DNA of 14,124 nt from Bacillota bacterium (lineage in GTDB: Bacteria; Bacillota; Clostridia; Lachnospirales; WQUN01). The translations under genes and the position numbers were made by a program. Position 1 is the first letter of the stretch; each line of letters opens with the position of its first letter. Positions 1 through 6,727 of this stretch are shown piece after piece. The stretch lies in contig WQUN01000077.1 of the NCBI GenBank assembly GCA_009782085.1, positions 1 through 14,124 on the forward strand. Direction: 5' to 3'. The notes beneath the pieces were generated by a model. The model ran no database searches. It was given only the letters and a program-made list of their open reading frames with translations, and had not been told where the DNA came from.

Positions 1-8
1 TGCACGCC

Positions 9-37
9 TTGCTTTTCGGCAACAGGCGGACTATAAT
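9..37 (+). promoter_or_regulatory. Candidate sigma-70-type promoter upstream of the DUF368 gene
   Basis: A TTGCTT box at 9-14 and a perfect TATAAT at 32-37 are separated by 17 bases, on the same strand as the DUF368 gene at 225. A start near 44 would leave a leader of about 180 bases. A weaker alternative nearer the gene is TTGCCC at 99-104 with TATACC at 121-126 (16-base spacer). This is consensus matching only. Confidence 0.35.
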
Positions 38-224
38 CATCGCATGAAACGGATCATCGTCCGGCTTTACATGGTACCCGAACAAAGCTCCGGCATGTTT
101 GCCCCTTACCCGGCATAGATTATACCGGAGTGCGGAAACATTAGCCTCCGCCGACGCGGCCGGCAATTGTTTTCAGCATCCGGCATAGCCAAAACGGAAC
201 AAAACGGAAGGTTGGCGATCTGAC
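38..224 (+). other. Non-coding leader or intergenic stretch before the DUF368 gene
   Basis: No convincing gene lies here. There is one short inverted repeat, CTCCGG at 88-93 with CCGGAG at 125-130, and a nonamer CCGGCATAG that occurs at 109-117 and again at 180-188. The Shine-Dalgarno-like GGAAGG at 206-211 lies 13 bases before the ATG at 225, which is far. I do not recognise a riboswitch or an intrinsic terminator. Confidence 0.4.
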
Positions 225-1049
225 ATGCTGCTTTTTATGTATCGCATTTTATGCGGCTTTTTGTTTGGTATAGGCGTGTTCGCGCCGGGCGTCAGCGGAA
301 GCGTCCTGATGGTACTCACGGGGATCTATCCCCAAATGCTGGACTTGACGGCGAACCCGTTCAAACACCTGAAAAAGAACATCCTTTTCCTTGTCCCGCT
401 GGGGATCGGCGCGGCAATCAGCATGGTTCTGTTCGTCTTTGTGTTCAGCTTTTTGTTCAAGACCTACGCCCTGGCCGCGACTCTGCTCTTCGCCGGGCTG
501 ATCGCCGGGAACCTTCCCTTCGCGGCCGGCGAGGCGCTCGACGGCGGCTTCAGGGCGCGCTATTTGACGGCGGCTGTGACAGCGTTTGCGCTGGCCTTCG
601 GGCTCAGCTTTTTGCGCTGTCTCGCGCCCCCGTCCGACAGCCCCGGCCTGCTGACTTTCTCGCTGGGCGGCGCGCTGGCGGGCGCGGCGGGCCTGGTGCC
701 CGGCATGAGCGTCTCGATGATCCTTCTGGCGCTGGGCGTATATGAGCCGCTGCTGGCCGCCCTGCGCAACCTCGACTGGCTCGTGATCTTTTTCACCGGC
801 GGGTGCTTTGTGCTGGCTTCCGTCGCGCTGGCCCGGCTGATCCGCTATGTCCTCAACCGCTGGAAAAACCTGGCCTACGCGGCTGTCACGGGCCTGATGG
901 CCGGTTCCCTGGCGGACATATTTTTCAGTTTGCCTCCCGCGTATGCCGGTTTCAACTGGTTTTTCGGAGTATTCCTGTGCCTCTGCGGGCTGGCGGTTTC
1001 GCTGCTGTTCGTATACCTGGGCGGGAAATTCAATCCAAAGGCGGCGTAA
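225..1049 (+). CDS. DUF368 family membrane protein, PopT-type undecaprenyl-phosphate translocase
   Basis: Polytopic inner-membrane protein of 274 residues, a normal DUF368 length. The family hallmark is two related halves, each with a Pro-Gly-x-Ser re-entrant motif. Here they are APGVSGSVLMVLTGIY near residues 20-35 and VPGMSVSMILLALGVY near residues 158-173. Hydrophobic segments alternate with short polar loops, and there is no cleavable signal peptide. DUF368 proteins (PopT) are known to recycle the lipid carrier undecaprenyl phosphate across the membrane for cell-wall synthesis; the role here is inferred from family membership. The start is uncertain: ATG at 225 has a distant GGAAGG, and ATG at 237 (MYRILCGF) also fits the family N-terminus. 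The gene stands alone and converges on hypF, with 4 bp between the two stops and no room for a separate terminator. Confidence 0.88.
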   Translation: MLLFMYRILCGFLFGIGVFAPGVSGSVLMVLTGIYPQMLDLTANPFKHLKKNILFLVPLGIGAAISMVLFVFVFSFLFKTYALAATLLFAGLIAGNLPFAAGEALDGGFRARYLTAAVTAFALAFGLSFLRCLAPPSDSPGLLTFSLGGALAGAAGLVPGMSVSMILLALGVYEPLLAALRNLDWLVIFFTGGCFVLASVALARLIRYVLNRWKNLAYAAVTGLMAGSLADIFFSLPPAYAGFNWFFGVFLCLCGLAVSLLFVYLGGKFNPKAA

Positions 1050-1053
1050 AAGA

Positions 1054-3318
1054 TTATCTTCTTATTATTCTCCTCGCTCCAATGTACGCCTGTCCCAACG
1101 CCAGGCCCCCGTCGTTCGGCGGGACGGCCTCGTTCGCATAAACCGAAAACCCCGCCGCCTTAAGCCGCTCCGCCGTCATTTCCAGCAAAAGCGCGTTCTG
1201 GAACACCCCGCCGGAGAGAGCGACGTCCCGGACATGCTCCTTATCGCGCGCCAGGATGCACATCCGCCGGACCATTTCGCTCACCGCTGCGTGGAAGCCC
1301 AGCGCCGCGCCCGGTTTGGCCTCCAGGCATTTGCTCAGTATGTCCCGGCAGCCAAACACGCATACGCCGTCCGCGGCTTGCGGCTCAAAGCTCATAGGCG
1401 CCGGCTTTACGCCGGCCTTCGCCTCTTTTTCGGCGGCGTACTGAAGCCTGACGGCGCACTCGCCCTCGTAGCCGTTCTCCCGGCAGACGCCCAGGAGCGC
1501 GGCGACGGCGTCGAACAGCCGCCCCATGCTGGAAGTCAGAAAGGTGTTGACGTGATTCGCAAGAGCCGCCTCGATCGCGGTTTTGTCCGGAAAAGTGAAA
1601 ACCCCGCGTTCATGCGCGAACGGAAGGCCGCCGTACGGCAGCCCGTTCGCGTAAAGCAGGCAGGCGGCTGTCTTCGCGGCGTCCCGCGCGGCGCTGTCCG
1701 CGCCCTGTATCTCGGCGCAGGCCAGATGCCCCACGCGGCGGCAGCGCTCCTCCTCGCACAGGAGAAACTCGCCCCCCCAGACGCTCCCGTCCTCCCCGTA
1801 ACCGCTTCCGTCGAAGGCCGCGCCCAGGACTCTGGACAGCCCGTGCTCCGCCATGACCGACGCGACGTGCGCGTGGTGGTGGAAAACCGCCGTCAGCGGA
1901 AGGCCGCGCGCGGCCGCGAGCCTCCCGGCCAGCGCGGAGGAAAAGTACCGCGGGTGCGCGTCGCACACGACCGCCTCCGGCCTTGCCGCGAAAAGGCTCT
2001 CGAAGTCGGCGGCAGCCTGTTCGTAACGTTCGAAAGGCCGCGCGTCCTCCAGATCGCCGATATATTGGCTCAAAATGAACGCCGGCCCCCGCAGCAGCCC
2101 GAACGCCGCCTTCAAATCCCCTCCGGCGGCCAAAAGCTCCGCGCCCCGCGGGTTGTCCACGGATATCGGCAGCGGGGCGAAGCCCCTGGCCCGGCGGATG
2201 AAACGGGGCCCGCCCGCGTACTGCATGACCGAATCTTCGACGCTTCTTATGATCTCGCGGTCGTGGTACAGGACGCGGCCGGTCAGGCCGAAGATTTCCG
2301 CCTCGCCGCTTATTATCGGCGCGGAATTCAGGTTCGCGCTCGTCATGACCAGGCAGGGCGTCCCGGCCATGATCAGCTCCTGCAGAGCCGTGTACGGCAG
2401 AAAACAGCCGCAGCGCCCGTCCGCTCCGGCCAGAACCTCCCGCGCGAAGGGGTCTTGCCTCATTTTCAGCAGGACTATCGGCCTGGCGGGCGAGAGGAGC
2501 ATTTTTTTTTCCTCCGGCGCGACCTCGCAGACCTCGGATACCGCCTGTATGTCTTTGAACATCAGCGCGAACGGCTTTTTCTCGCGGGCTTTCAAGAGGC
2601 GCAGCCGGCGCACGGCTTCCGCGTCGTAGGGCGAACAGGCCAGATGGTAGCCGCCGACGCCCTTTACGGCGATGCCGCCGGGCAAATCCTCCAGGGCCCG
2701 CTCGAAGGCCTCCCCGCCTGCGTATGTTATGTCCCCGCGCCGGTAAAACAGCTTGGGTCCGCATTTCGGGCAGCAGGCGTTTTCGTCGCGGAAACGCGGG
2801 TTTTCGGGCGAGCCGTACTCCGCCAGGCAGTCCGGGCACATCGGAAAATCCCGCATGGCCGTGTTCGCGCGGTCGTAGGGGAAGGACGCGAGGACGCTGA
2901 AACGCGGGCCGCAGGCCGTGCAGGAGTTGAAAAAATGCCTCGCCCGGCGGTTTTCAGGGTCGAAAATCTCGGCCCTGCAATTTCCGCAGAGCGCCAGGTC
3001 GGGCGGGAAAAAACGCGGCTCCGCCCGGCCGGTTCCGCTCTCCGCGACGGAGAAGCCGTCCGCCGCAAAGGGTGCTGCCGGCGTCATTTCAACGCTGTTT
3101 ATAACGGAATTGGGCGGCCTGTCGCGCCGTATGCCCTCGGCGAACTCCGCCGCGCGGCTTCCGGCAGCCATGATCTCCACTTCGCCGGCGACGTTTCGGA
3201 CAACGCCCCGAATGCCGTATTTAGCGGCCTCGCGGCAGACAAACGGCCGAAAACCGACCCCCTGCACGATCCCGCGGACTACGATCCGATAATATTTTGC
3301 GCCCTGTCCCTCAGCCAT
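1054..3318 (-). CDS. hypF: Carbamoyltransferase HypF, [NiFe]-hydrogenase maturation
   Basis: Cytoplasmic enzyme that uses carbamoyl phosphate and ATP to load a carbamoyl group onto the C-terminal cysteine of HypE, the first step in making the cyanide ligands of the [NiFe] site. At 754 residues it is full length. Domains in order: acylphosphatase-like (about 7-95, GIVQGVGFRPF with the catalytic Arg24); two zinc-finger pairs (CGNC at 111, CTAC at 133, CPDC at 161, CPKC at 183); a YrdC-like domain (about 205-385, KGVGGYHLAC); and a Kae1-like domain with the metal-binding FHHHAH at about 479-484, FDGSGYGEDG at about 502-511 and a late ALSGGVFQN. The ATG at 3318 has GAGG seven bases upstream and lies inside the end of hypB, a 40-base overlap. 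It is the last gene of the ech-hyp block. Confidence 0.96.
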   Translation of the reverse strand: MAEGQGAKYYRIVVRGIVQGVGFRPFVCREAAKYGIRGVVRNVAGEVEIMAAGSRAAEFAEGIRRDRPPNSVINSVEMTPAAPFAADGFSVAESGTGRAEPRFFPPDLALCGNCRAEIFDPENRRARHFFNSCTACGPRFSVLASFPYDRANTAMRDFPMCPDCLAEYGSPENPRFRDENACCPKCGPKLFYRRGDITYAGGEAFERALEDLPGGIAVKGVGGYHLACSPYDAEAVRRLRLLKAREKKPFALMFKDIQAVSEVCEVAPEEKKMLLSPARPIVLLKMRQDPFAREVLAGADGRCGCFLPYTALQELIMAGTPCLVMTSANLNSAPIISGEAEIFGLTGRVLYHDREIIRSVEDSVMQYAGGPRFIRRARGFAPLPISVDNPRGAELLAAGGDLKAAFGLLRGPAFILSQYIGDLEDARPFERYEQAAADFESLFAARPEAVVCDAHPRYFSSALAGRLAAARGLPLTAVFHHHAHVASVMAEHGLSRVLGAAFDGSGYGEDGSVWGGEFLLCEEERCRRVGHLACAEIQGADSAARDAAKTAACLLYANGLPYGGLPFAHERGVFTFPDKTAIEAALANHVNTFLTSSMGRLFDAVAALLGVCRENGYEGECAVRLQYAAEKEAKAGVKPAPMSFEPQAADGVCVFGCRDILSKCLEAKPGAALGFHAAVSEMVRRMCILARDKEHVRDVALSGGVFQNALLLEMTAERLKAAGFSVYANEAVPPNDGGLALGQAYIGARRIIRR

Positions 3319-4034
3319 TTTACCGCCTCGCCGATCCCCGCGCCCGTCTTGCCGGAGACATGGACGACCGGCGCGCTGGGGTTGAGCTTTCTTACGCCGT
3401 TCAGGAAAAAATCCCTGTCAAAGTCTATGTATTCCAGCAGGTCGCATTTGTTCAGCAAAATGATGTCCGCCTTCTCGAACGCCAGGGGGTACTTGTACGG
3501 CTTGTCGCTCCCGTCGGTCACTGCGCAGACGAGCAGCTTGACGTGTTCGCCGATCATGAACTCCGCCGGGCAAACGAGATTGCCGATATTTTCGATAAAA
3601 AGGAAGCCGCCGGAAAAGTCCCGGCCAGCGTCCGCCGAAACCTTGCCCGTATCACCGGCGCGCCCGGAAGCCCGACCCGCTTCGCCCGCGGACGGCGCGC
3701 CCAGGAACGCGTCCGCCACGATTGGCGCGTCCAGATGGCACGCGCCGCCGGTGTTGATCTGCAGCGCCGGTATGCCCAGGGCTTTCAGCTTTCGCGCGTC
3801 GATGTCGGACTCGATATCTCCCTCGATCACAAAGGCGGACGCGCCAAGCGCCTCCACGATCCGTATCAAGACCGTCGTTTTGCCCGCGCCCGGCGCTCCG
3901 AGGACGTTGACGCAGAAAACGCGGCGGCCGGTCAGCTTCGCGTTGAACTCGGCGGCCAGGCGCTCGTTTTTGTCGTAGACGGACCGCATGACGTCGATTT
4001 TAACGGTGTTCGATTCCTCCGGCGTATCAATCAC
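3279..4034 (-). CDS. hypB: Hydrogenase nickel-incorporation GTPase HypB
   Basis: SIMIBI-class GTPase that works with HypA to insert nickel into the hydrogenase large subunit. Counting from a possible TTG at 4052, the P-loop GAPGAGKTT is at 52-60, the metal-site GGACHLD (Cys105, His106) at 102-108, ENIGNLVCPAEF with Cys161 at 154-165, and the guanine motif NKCD at 201-204. There is no N-terminal His-rich stretch or Cys-rich nickel motif. An Ala/Gly/Ser-rich insertion of roughly 30 residues (about 118-148) separates the two metal motifs. The start is unclear. The residue that aligns with the usual start (before KIDVMRS) is GTT, not a start codon, although GGAGGAA lies just upstream at 4014-4020. 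The options are TTG 4052 and GTG 4034, both inside the repeat array, or ATG 3989, which has no ribosome site. I give GTG 4034 provisionally. Confidence 0.93.
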   Translation of the reverse strand: MIDTPEESNTVKIDVMRSVYDKNERLAAEFNAKLTGRRVFCVNVLGAPGAGKTTVLIRIVEALGASAFVIEGDIESDIDARKLKALGIPALQINTGGACHLDAPIVADAFLGAPSAGEAGRASGRAGDTGKVSADAGRDFSGGFLFIENIGNLVCPAEFMIGEHVKLLVCAVTDGSDKPYKYPLAFEKADIILLNKCDLLEYIDFDRDFFLNGVRKLNPSAPVVHVSGKTGAGIGEAVKWLRDRAQNIIGS

Positions 4035-4149
4035 CCTTTCCGGCGGGGGCAAGCCCCCGCCCTACAATCAATCACCCTTCCCGGCGGGGGCAAGCCCACC
4101 GCCCCACAATCAATCACACTTCCCGGCGGGGGCAAGCCCCCGCCCTACC
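4027..4149 (-). repeat. Three tandem REP-like palindromic repeats between hypA and hypB
   Basis: Three consecutive units begin at 4027, 4068 and 4110 and are 41, 42 and about 40 bases long. Read on the minus strand, each unit is a head GTAGGG (GTGGGG in the middle copy), a GC-rich palindrome with a TT centre, and a tail GAAGGGTGATTGAT or a close variant. The palindrome is perfect at 4042-4061 and 4125-4144 and has a one-base insertion at 4083-4103. The array overlaps the hypA stop codon and reaches into the probable start region of hypB. The units abut without unique spacers, so this is not a CRISPR array. The form resembles REP elements mobilised by Y1 REP-associated transposases, but no such gene is present here. 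Confidence 0.9.
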
Positions 4150-4474
4150 CTACCTCCACGCTCTTTATGTAAAACTCCCTCCCTATCTCCGTCGGCTCGC
4201 CCTCGCCCCCGCAGGGGCACTCGAAGGAGAACGGCTTCCTCTCGAAAAGCGTCCCGCAGCTCTTGCACCGAAGCATCGGCCGCACGCTTTCTATCTCGAT
4301 CTCCGCCCCGGCGCAGGGCGTGTTTTCGGCGATAATGCCGAAATACAGCCTGACGGACTCACCCGAGACTCCGGACGCCTCGCCGGCGACGAGCGTTATC
4401 TTCCTTACCTTGGCCCCGCCGGCGTATTCGGCCGCCGTCTCGATTATATTTCGGGTAAGCGAATATTCATGCAC
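4145..4474 (-). CDS. hypA: Hydrogenase nickel-insertion metallochaperone HypA
   Basis: Small nickel- and zinc-binding chaperone of 109 residues, usual length, that partners HypB. The N-terminal MHE with His2 is the known nickel ligand. The zinc domain begins with CKSC (about 70-73), but its second half reads FECPCGG. This gives a C-x-C pair where the family normally has C-x2-C. The C-terminus GREFYIKSVEV is typical. The start is GTG (4472-4474), overlapping the end of echF by 8 bases, which suggests translational coupling. The last codons read GAG GTA GGG TAG, and that TAG belongs to the head of the adjacent palindromic repeat. The C-terminal Gly and the stop codon therefore appear to be repeat-derived. 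Confidence 0.94.
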   Translation of the reverse strand: MHEYSLTRNIIETAAEYAGGAKVRKITLVAGEASGVSGESVRLYFGIIAENTPCAGAEIEIESVRPMLRCKSCGTLFERKPFSFECPCGGEGEPTEIGREFYIKSVEVG

Positions 4475-4808
4475 GGCCCTTCACCTTGTCCCTAATGTGT
4501 ACGTCGGAGGCCGGCGTCAGCTCCGGGCTCATGCTCAGGCATTTTTTCGGGCAAACCTCCGCGCAGGCCCCGCAAAGGATACAGCCGAACCGGGAGATCT
4601 CCCACTCCTTTTCGTCCCTGTTCACGGTTATGGCGTCGGTCGGGCATTTTTTGCCGCAGACGCCGCAAAAAGTGCAGGCCTCCCCGTCTATGACAATATG
4701 CCCGCGCACCAGCGGGTCTTTCGGCATCGGGGCGAAGGGGTAGGCCAAGGTCGATTCCCGCTTGAAAAGGCTTGAGACGATTGTCTTGGCGATCGGAAGA
4801 AAGGGCAT
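4467..4808 (-). CDS. echF: Ech hydrogenase subunit EchF, 2[4Fe-4S] ferredoxin-like
   Basis: NuoI-like electron-transfer subunit of 113 residues that passes electrons from reduced ferredoxin towards the small hydrogenase subunit on the cytoplasmic face. Two complete CxxCxxCxxxCP motifs are visible: Cys45, 48, 51, 55 and Cys76, 79, 82, 86, so two [4Fe-4S] clusters are expected. The N-terminal segment MPFLPIAKTIVSSLFKRES is the short amphipathic lead-in typical of NuoI/EchF. It starts at ATG 4808, seven bases after the echE stop, with an AGGAAA ribosome site. Its end overlaps hypA. The order after echE matches the echABCDEF arrangement described for Methanosarcina barkeri and several thermophilic Clostridia. 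Confidence 0.93.
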   Translation of the reverse strand: MPFLPIAKTIVSSLFKRESTLAYPFAPMPKDPLVRGHIVIDGEACTFCGVCGKKCPTDAITVNRDEKEWEISRFGCILCGACAEVCPKKCLSMSPELTPASDVHIRDKVKGRA

Positions 4809-4815
4809 TATTTTC

Positions 4816-5895
4816 CTACCTCTCCGTGCAGCTTATGCAGGGGTCTATCGTCAGCACCAGCGCGGGCACGTCCGCCAGTTCCACGCCTTTTAGCATCTCC
4901 AGCAGCGCGGCCAGGTTGGCGAAGGTCGGCGTCCTGACCCGGAAGCGCTCGAGGAATTTTGTCCCGCCGCCCTTGACATAGTAAAGGACTTCGCCGCGCG
5001 GCTGCTCCAACCTGGCGAACGCCTCGCCGGACGGGAAGCCGGTCACTTTCGTGTCCGTCGGGCCGTCGGGCATCAGTTCGGCGCATTGCCTTATGATGCC
5101 GATCGCCTCGAAAATCTCGCCCGTCCTGACCTTCACCCGCGCCATGCAGTCCCCCGCCGTATCGGTCTGCACGCCGAATTTCACATAAGGGTAGGCGGCG
5201 TAGCCGGCCGCCCGCGCGTCCTCTCCGACGCCGGACGCCCGCGCCATCGGCCCGACAGCGCCGAGAGAACGCGCGTCCTCCCCGGTGAGCGCGCCGAGCC
5301 CGGTCAGGCGGTGACTCACGGAGGCGTCCGCGGTGAACACCCTGGTGATCTCTTTTATACCGCCTTCTATTTTATCAAACGTGTCAAGTATTTTCATCAT
5401 CGTTTCGCGGCTTATGTCCTTCCGGACGCCGCCGAGTTTGCAGACGGAAAAGATCACCCGCCCGCCGGTCGTCATGTCGAAGATGTCCAGGACGTACTCG
5501 CGCAACCGCCAGCAGTGCATGAACAGGCTCTCGAAGCCCAGGGCGTCCGCCAGCAGCCCGAGCCACATCAGATGGCTGTGGACGCGGGAGAGCTCCGCCC
5601 ACACGGTGCGCAAAAATTCCGCGCGCTCCGGGACTTTCACGCCCATCGTCCGCTCGACCGCCATGCAGTAACCCATCCCGTGCATGAAGCTGCATATGCC
5701 GCAGATGCGCTCCGCCACGTGGACGTACTCCTGAAAATCCTTTTTCTCCACGAGCTTTTCCAGGCCGCGGTGTATATAGCCTATCGAGGGGACCGCCTCG
5801 ACGACGACCTCGTCCTCCAGGATAAGGTCCAGGTGTATCGGCTCCGGCAAAACGGGGTGCTGAGGCCCGAACGGGAGGATAGTGCGTCTGCCCAT
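4816..5895 (-). CDS. echE: Ech hydrogenase large catalytic subunit EchE
   Basis: [NiFe] large subunit, homologous to NuoD, of 359 residues. It carries the nickel-iron active site that makes or consumes H2. The N-terminal motif ERICGICSFMH supplies Cys65 and Cys68, and the C-terminal motif DPCISCTER supplies Cys353 and Cys356, so all four metal ligands are present. The protein ends exactly at the Arg where other large subunits are cut by a maturation endopeptidase. No C-terminal extension exists, as has been described for some Ech-type and sensory hydrogenases. The reading frame stays open upstream to 6168, but ATG 5895 (MGRRTILPFGPQHPV) is the true start. It matches the family N-terminus, has GAGGAA ahead of it, and avoids running through echD. 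Confidence 0.95.
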   Translation of the reverse strand: MGRRTILPFGPQHPVLPEPIHLDLILEDEVVVEAVPSIGYIHRGLEKLVEKKDFQEYVHVAERICGICSFMHGMGYCMAVERTMGVKVPERAEFLRTVWAELSRVHSHLMWLGLLADALGFESLFMHCWRLREYVLDIFDMTTGGRVIFSVCKLGGVRKDISRETMMKILDTFDKIEGGIKEITRVFTADASVSHRLTGLGALTGEDARSLGAVGPMARASGVGEDARAAGYAAYPYVKFGVQTDTAGDCMARVKVRTGEIFEAIGIIRQCAELMPDGPTDTKVTGFPSGEAFARLEQPRGEVLYYVKGGGTKFLERFRVRTPTFANLAALLEMLKGVELADVPALVLTIDPCISCTER

Positions 5896-5918
5896 TGTTT
5901 TCGCTTCCTCGGATAAAA

Positions 5919-6257
5919 TTATTCGGCCATAAACGGCGTTCTGAGCGCGGTCTCGTAAAAATGCCCGCCAAAATCCAGGTTTATGTTCGTTATGTTCGCC
6001 CCGAACAGGTCTTTCATCTCGTTTTCGTATAAAAACGCGTACGGGTACAGCCAGCTCACGCTCTCCACGGGTTCCGCGGCGGCGACCGGAAAGCGGAGGG
6101 AGACGAACTCGCAGCCCTTTATGAAGCTGTAGAGCAGAACGAGGCCGTTTTCCGCCCGCACGGCGCAAATCTGCGCCAGGCGGAAGCCGGTATTTTTCAA
6201 ATCCGCGGTTTTGCCGAGGAGTTCGGCCTTGCCGACGTCGAGGATTTCCTGTGTCAT
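5919..6257 (-). CDS. echD: Ech hydrogenase subunit EchD, NuoC-like
   Basis: Small soluble subunit of 112 residues, equivalent to the 30-kDa NuoC subunit of complex I but in the shortened form found in Ech. The recognisable part is the C-terminal stretch SWLYPYAFLYENEMKDLFGANITNINLDF (about 68-96), where the Tyr-Glu-x-Glu-x-x-Asp-Leu-Phe-Gly core is characteristic of NuoC/HycE-type proteins. It binds no cofactor and is thought to help tie the hydrogenase dimer to the membrane arm. It sits 23 bases before echE and 44 bases after echC. The ribosome site before ATG 6257 is weak. The identification rests on this motif, the length and the gene order. Confidence 0.88.
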   Translation of the reverse strand: MTQEILDVGKAELLGKTADLKNTGFRLAQICAVRAENGLVLLYSFIKGCEFVSLRFPVAAAEPVESVSWLYPYAFLYENEMKDLFGANITNINLDFGGHFYETALRTPFMAE

Positions 6258-6301
6258 TAGGGTCCCGCGCTTTCCTGATGTTTTCGCACTCCGGTATAGT
6301 G

Positions 6302-6718
6302 TTATTTAATTTTGTCCAGCGCCTTGACCACGCCGTCTATGATGGCCTCCGGCCGCGACGCGCAGCCGGGCACGTACACGTCCACCGGGATGGCCTCGCC
6401 GACGCCGCCGATCATGTTGTAGCAGTCTTTGAAAATGCCGCCGGTGGCCGCGCACACGCCCACGGCGACGACGGCCTTGGGGTTGGGCATCTGTTCGTAG
6501 AGCTGCTTTACCACGGATATATTCTGCTCGTTTATCGCGCCGGTTATCAACAAAATGTCGGCGTGTTTCGGATTCCCGGTGTTTATCGCCCCGAAGCGCT
6601 CAATGTCGAACAGCGGGTTCAGGCACGCCAGGACCTCTATGTCGCAGCCGTTGCAGCTGGAGCCGTCGTAGTGCAGTATCCACGGGGATTTTTTGGCGTA
6701 TTTCACTGTCCTTACCAC
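6302..6718 (-). CDS. echC: Ech hydrogenase small subunit EchC, NuoB-like
   Basis: The [NiFe] small subunit, 138 residues, binding the single proximal [4Fe-4S] cluster next to the active site. All four expected cysteines are visible: Cys22 and Cys25 in SSCNGCDIE, Cys89 in VGVCAATGG, and Cys119 in VPGCASRPEAIIDGV. It lacks the medial and distal clusters of uptake hydrogenase small subunits and has no Tat signal, as expected for a cytoplasm-facing Ech enzyme. The start given is GTG 6718, with only weak ribosome-site support. A GTG at 6706 has AAGGTGG eight bases upstream and may be the real start, which would remove four residues. It follows echB after nine bases. Confidence 0.94.
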   Translation of the reverse strand: MVRTVKYAKKSPWILHYDGSSCNGCDIEVLACLNPLFDIERFGAINTGNPKHADILLITGAINEQNISVVKQLYEQMPNPKAVVAVGVCAATGGIFKDCYNMIGGVGEAIPVDVYVPGCASRPEAIIDGVVKALDKIK

Positions 6719-6727
6719 CTTGCGGTA

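Noticed and set aside
2..116. Short open plus-strand frame at the left edge that could be the end of a gene
   Set aside because: Only 38 codons, no recognisable motif, and it overlaps the TATAAT-containing promoter candidate.
943..3978. Very long open frame (over 1000 codons) on the plus strand opposite hypF and hypB
   Set aside because: It is antisense to two well-recognised genes, is rich in Arg/Ala/Gly/Pro as expected for a GC-rich shadow frame, and shows no domain.
4027..4149. Possible CRISPR array
   Set aside because: The repeats abut without unique spacers, have only three units and no cas genes nearby.
5896..6168. N-terminal extension of echE by 91 codons
   Set aside because: The extension overlaps echD in another frame and matches nothing in the large-subunit family, while ATG 5895 has a ribosome site and the typical N-terminus.
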